DNA from: RGIG2041 sp045532715
GTDB taxonomy: Bacteria > Bacillota > Clostridia > UBA1381 > UMGS1253
Assembly: GCA_045532715.1 (NCBI GenBank)
Contig: JAZSGM010000224.1
Span: forward strand, 1-7,688
Direction of reading: 5' to 3'
Length of the DNA: 7,688 bases
Both the position numbers and the translations under genes were made by a program. Position 1 is the stretch's first letter. Each line of letters starts with the position of its first letter. The notes under the pieces are model-generated. The model was not told where the DNA came from. It searched no databases and was given only the letters and a program-made list of their open reading frames with translations. This document shows positions 6,160 through 7,688 of this stretch, in pieces.

Positions 6160-7688
6160 TTATTCTATTCCCGCCATTTGTTTAAATTCTGCTTCATCTA
6201 TAATCCGTATACCGAGCGTCTGTGCCTTATCAAGCTTGCTGCCAGCCTCTTCACCGGCAAGCACAAAATCCGTCTTTTTCGACACAGAGCCGGACACGTT
6301 TCCGCCGCGTGCTTCTATGATCGCCTTTGCCTCATCACGCTTATATGTCGGAAGGGTTCCGGTCAGCACAAAGGTTTTTCCAGCAAATCTGTCATCTATG
6401 TCCGAACGCTGCGATGCCGTAAAGTTTACGCCGGCAGCACGCAGTTTTTCTATCGTGATTAAATTCTTTTCTTCCTCAAAGAAGTGCAAAATACTCTTTG
6501 CCATGATTTCGCCGATATCTCCAACGCTCGTAAGCTCTTCCTCTGTCGCAGCCATCAGCGCATCCAATGTCTTAAACTTTGCCGCCAAAACCTTTCCCGC
6601 CTTCTCGCCGATATGACGGATGCCGAGCGCAAAAATCAGTCTGCTCAAATCATTTTTCTTAGAGGCTTCAATTGCCGCAATCAGATTTTCCGCAGACTTA
6701 TCACCCATTTTGTCCATCTGTGCAATCGCATCAGCTTCAACAGAATACAAATCAGCAGCACTGCGGATTAACCCACGCGCAAGCATCTGTTCAACGATTG
6801 ATTCACCAAGGCCGTCAATGTTCATTGCATCTCTCGAAACAAAATGAATAATATTTCTCGCCAGCTGTGCCGGACAATCCAGTCCCATACAACGATGTGC
6901 CGCTTCTCCCTCTTCACGTACAACCTCTGCACCGCAAACCGGGCAATGCGTCGGCATTTCAAAAACAATTTCACTTCCGTCACGGCGCTCCGGCAAAGAT
7001 TTAACAACTTCCGGGATGATATCACCGGCTTTTTGCAAAATAACCGTATCGCCGATGCGAATATCCTTTTGCCTGATATTATCCAGATTGTGTAGTGTTG
7101 CACGCGAAACCGTGCTGCCGGAGATAAAAACATCCTCCAGCTCCGCCGCCGGCGTCAGTACACCGGTCCTGCCGACCTGCACCACAATGTCTTTCACCTT
7201 TGTTTCCTTCTGCTCCGGTGGATATTTATATGCAATTGCCCATTTTGGTGCTTTTGCAGTCGAGCCAAGCTCAGCTCTGTCCGCCAGATTATCCACCTTG
7301 ATGACTGCGCCATCAATATCATAACTCAGGCTGCCACGTTTCTCGCCAATTGATTTGACTGCTTCACAAGCAGCAGCAATACCGTGAACAACGAAGTTTT
7401 CAGTCACTTTAAAGCCAAGACGTCTTAAAACATCCAGAGACTGTGAATGGGTTTCGAACTCCATACCCTCCGCACGCTGAACATTAAACACAAAAATATC
7501 AAGTTTACGCGTTGCCGTCACCTTGGAATCCAGCTGTCTGAGGGATCCGGCTGCAGCATTTCTCGGATTTGCAAACGTTGCCTCCCCGTCAAGTGTGCGT
7601 TTCTCATTGAGCGCCGCAAAAACCTTCTTGGGCATATACACTTCGCCGCGCACTTCCAGATACGGTACATTTTCCGTCAGCTGCATCG
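6160..7688 (-). CDS. ligA: NAD+-dependent DNA ligase LigA (5' end outside window)
   Basis: This open frame enters from the right edge and ends at TAA 6160-6162. About 509 residues are visible; by comparison with a usual length near 660-670, roughly 150-165 N-terminal residues are missing. LigA seals nicks in duplex DNA in replication and repair using NAD+. Counting from the first methionine seen (7686), residues 1-160 are the end of the adenylation domain, with LEVRGEV (10-16), FANPRNAAAGSLRQLD (38-53), DIDGAVIKVD (123-132) and KWAIAYKYPPE (148-158). VGRTGVLTPAAEL (171-183) opens the OB fold, which contains QKAGDIIPEV. The zinc finger ligands are C248, C251, C266 and C271. Helix-hairpin-helix repeats follow (GLGESIVEQML, LGIRHIGEKAGKVLA, VGDIGEIMAKSI), then a BRCT domain (about 433-506). 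The catalytic KxDG lysine motif and the NAD-binding Ia domain lie beyond the window. The methionine at 7686 is internal and not the true start. No damage is seen in the visible part. Confidence 0.98.
   Translation of the reverse strand, partial: MQLTENVPYLEVRGEVYMPKKVFAALNEKRTLDGEATFANPRNAAAGSLRQLDSKVTATRKLDIFVFNVQRAEGMEFETHSQSLDVLRRLGFKVTENFVVHGIAAACEAVKSIGEKRGSLSYDIDGAVIKVDNLADRAELGSTAKAPKWAIAYKYPPEQKETKVKDIVVQVGRTGVLTPAAELEDVFISGSTVSRATLHNLDNIRQKDIRIGDTVILQKAGDIIPEVVKSLPERRDGSEIVFEMPTHCPVCGAEVVREEGEAAHRCMGLDCPAQLARNIIHFVSRDAMNIDGLGESIVEQMLARGLIRSAADLYSVEADAIAQMDKMGDKSAENLIAAIEASKKNDLSRLIFALGIRHIGEKAGKVLAAKFKTLDALMAATEEELTSVGDIGEIMAKSILHFFEEEKNLITIEKLRAAGVNFTASQRSDIDDRFAGKTFVLTGTLPTYKRDEAKAIIEARGGNVSGSVSKKTDFVLAGEEAGSKLDKAQTLGIRIIDEAEFKQMAGIE

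Noticed and set aside
7686..7688. ATG at 7686 as the ligA start
   Set aside because: Homology requires about 150 further N-terminal residues with the catalytic KxDG motif. The frame stays open to the window edge, so this methionine is internal.

Overview
This window is an ordinary chromosomal housekeeping segment. All six genes lie on the minus strand and are read from the right end towards the left. Their order is ligA (5' part missing), gatC, gatA, gatB, a B12-binding/DUF4080-type radical SAM protein, and a class I SAM-dependent methyltransferase (3' end missing). Moderate base composition, strong AGGAGG-type ribosome binding sites, TTG and GTG starts, a sigma-A style promoter and an AdT operon downstream of ligA all suggest a Gram-positive of the Clostridia class, perhaps a gut Oscillospiraceae/Ruminococcaceae-type organism. 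The class is an inference from gene order and protein flavour and was not tested by a search.

Right part (6160-7688): the C-terminal three quarters of NAD+-dependent DNA ligase, from the end of the adenylation domain through the OB fold, Cys4 zinc finger, helix-hairpin-helix region and BRCT domain. Its catalytic lysine motif lies outside the window. A 76-base gap follows, holding a near-consensus promoter (TTGCGA, 17 bases, TATAAT) that should drive the next genes independently of ligA.

Centre (2867-6083): gatC-gatA-gatB, the three subunits of the glutamine-dependent Asp-tRNA(Asn)/Glu-tRNA(Gln) amidotransferase. The genes are 13 and 15 bases apart, and the gatA and gatB Shine-Dalgarno sequences overlap the preceding stop codon. 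That arrangement predicts coupled translation and balanced subunits. The start codons are TTG, GTG and ATG in turn. The GatA amidase triad residues fall at K79, S154 and S178.

Left part (1-2813): after a 12-bp hairpin with only a short T tract come two poorly characterised enzymes. The first is a 574-residue protein with an N-terminal cobalamin-binding-like domain and a CxxxCxxC radical SAM cluster. The second is a Methyltransf_32-like methyltransferase whose gene runs off the left edge. They may be co-transcribed with gatCAB by readthrough of the hairpin.

I found no tRNA, rRNA, CRISPR array, insertion sequence, phage gene or riboswitch, and no stretch over 300 bases lacks a gene. I see no strong candidate for a previously undescribed system. 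The least understood part is the radical SAM/methyltransferase pair.
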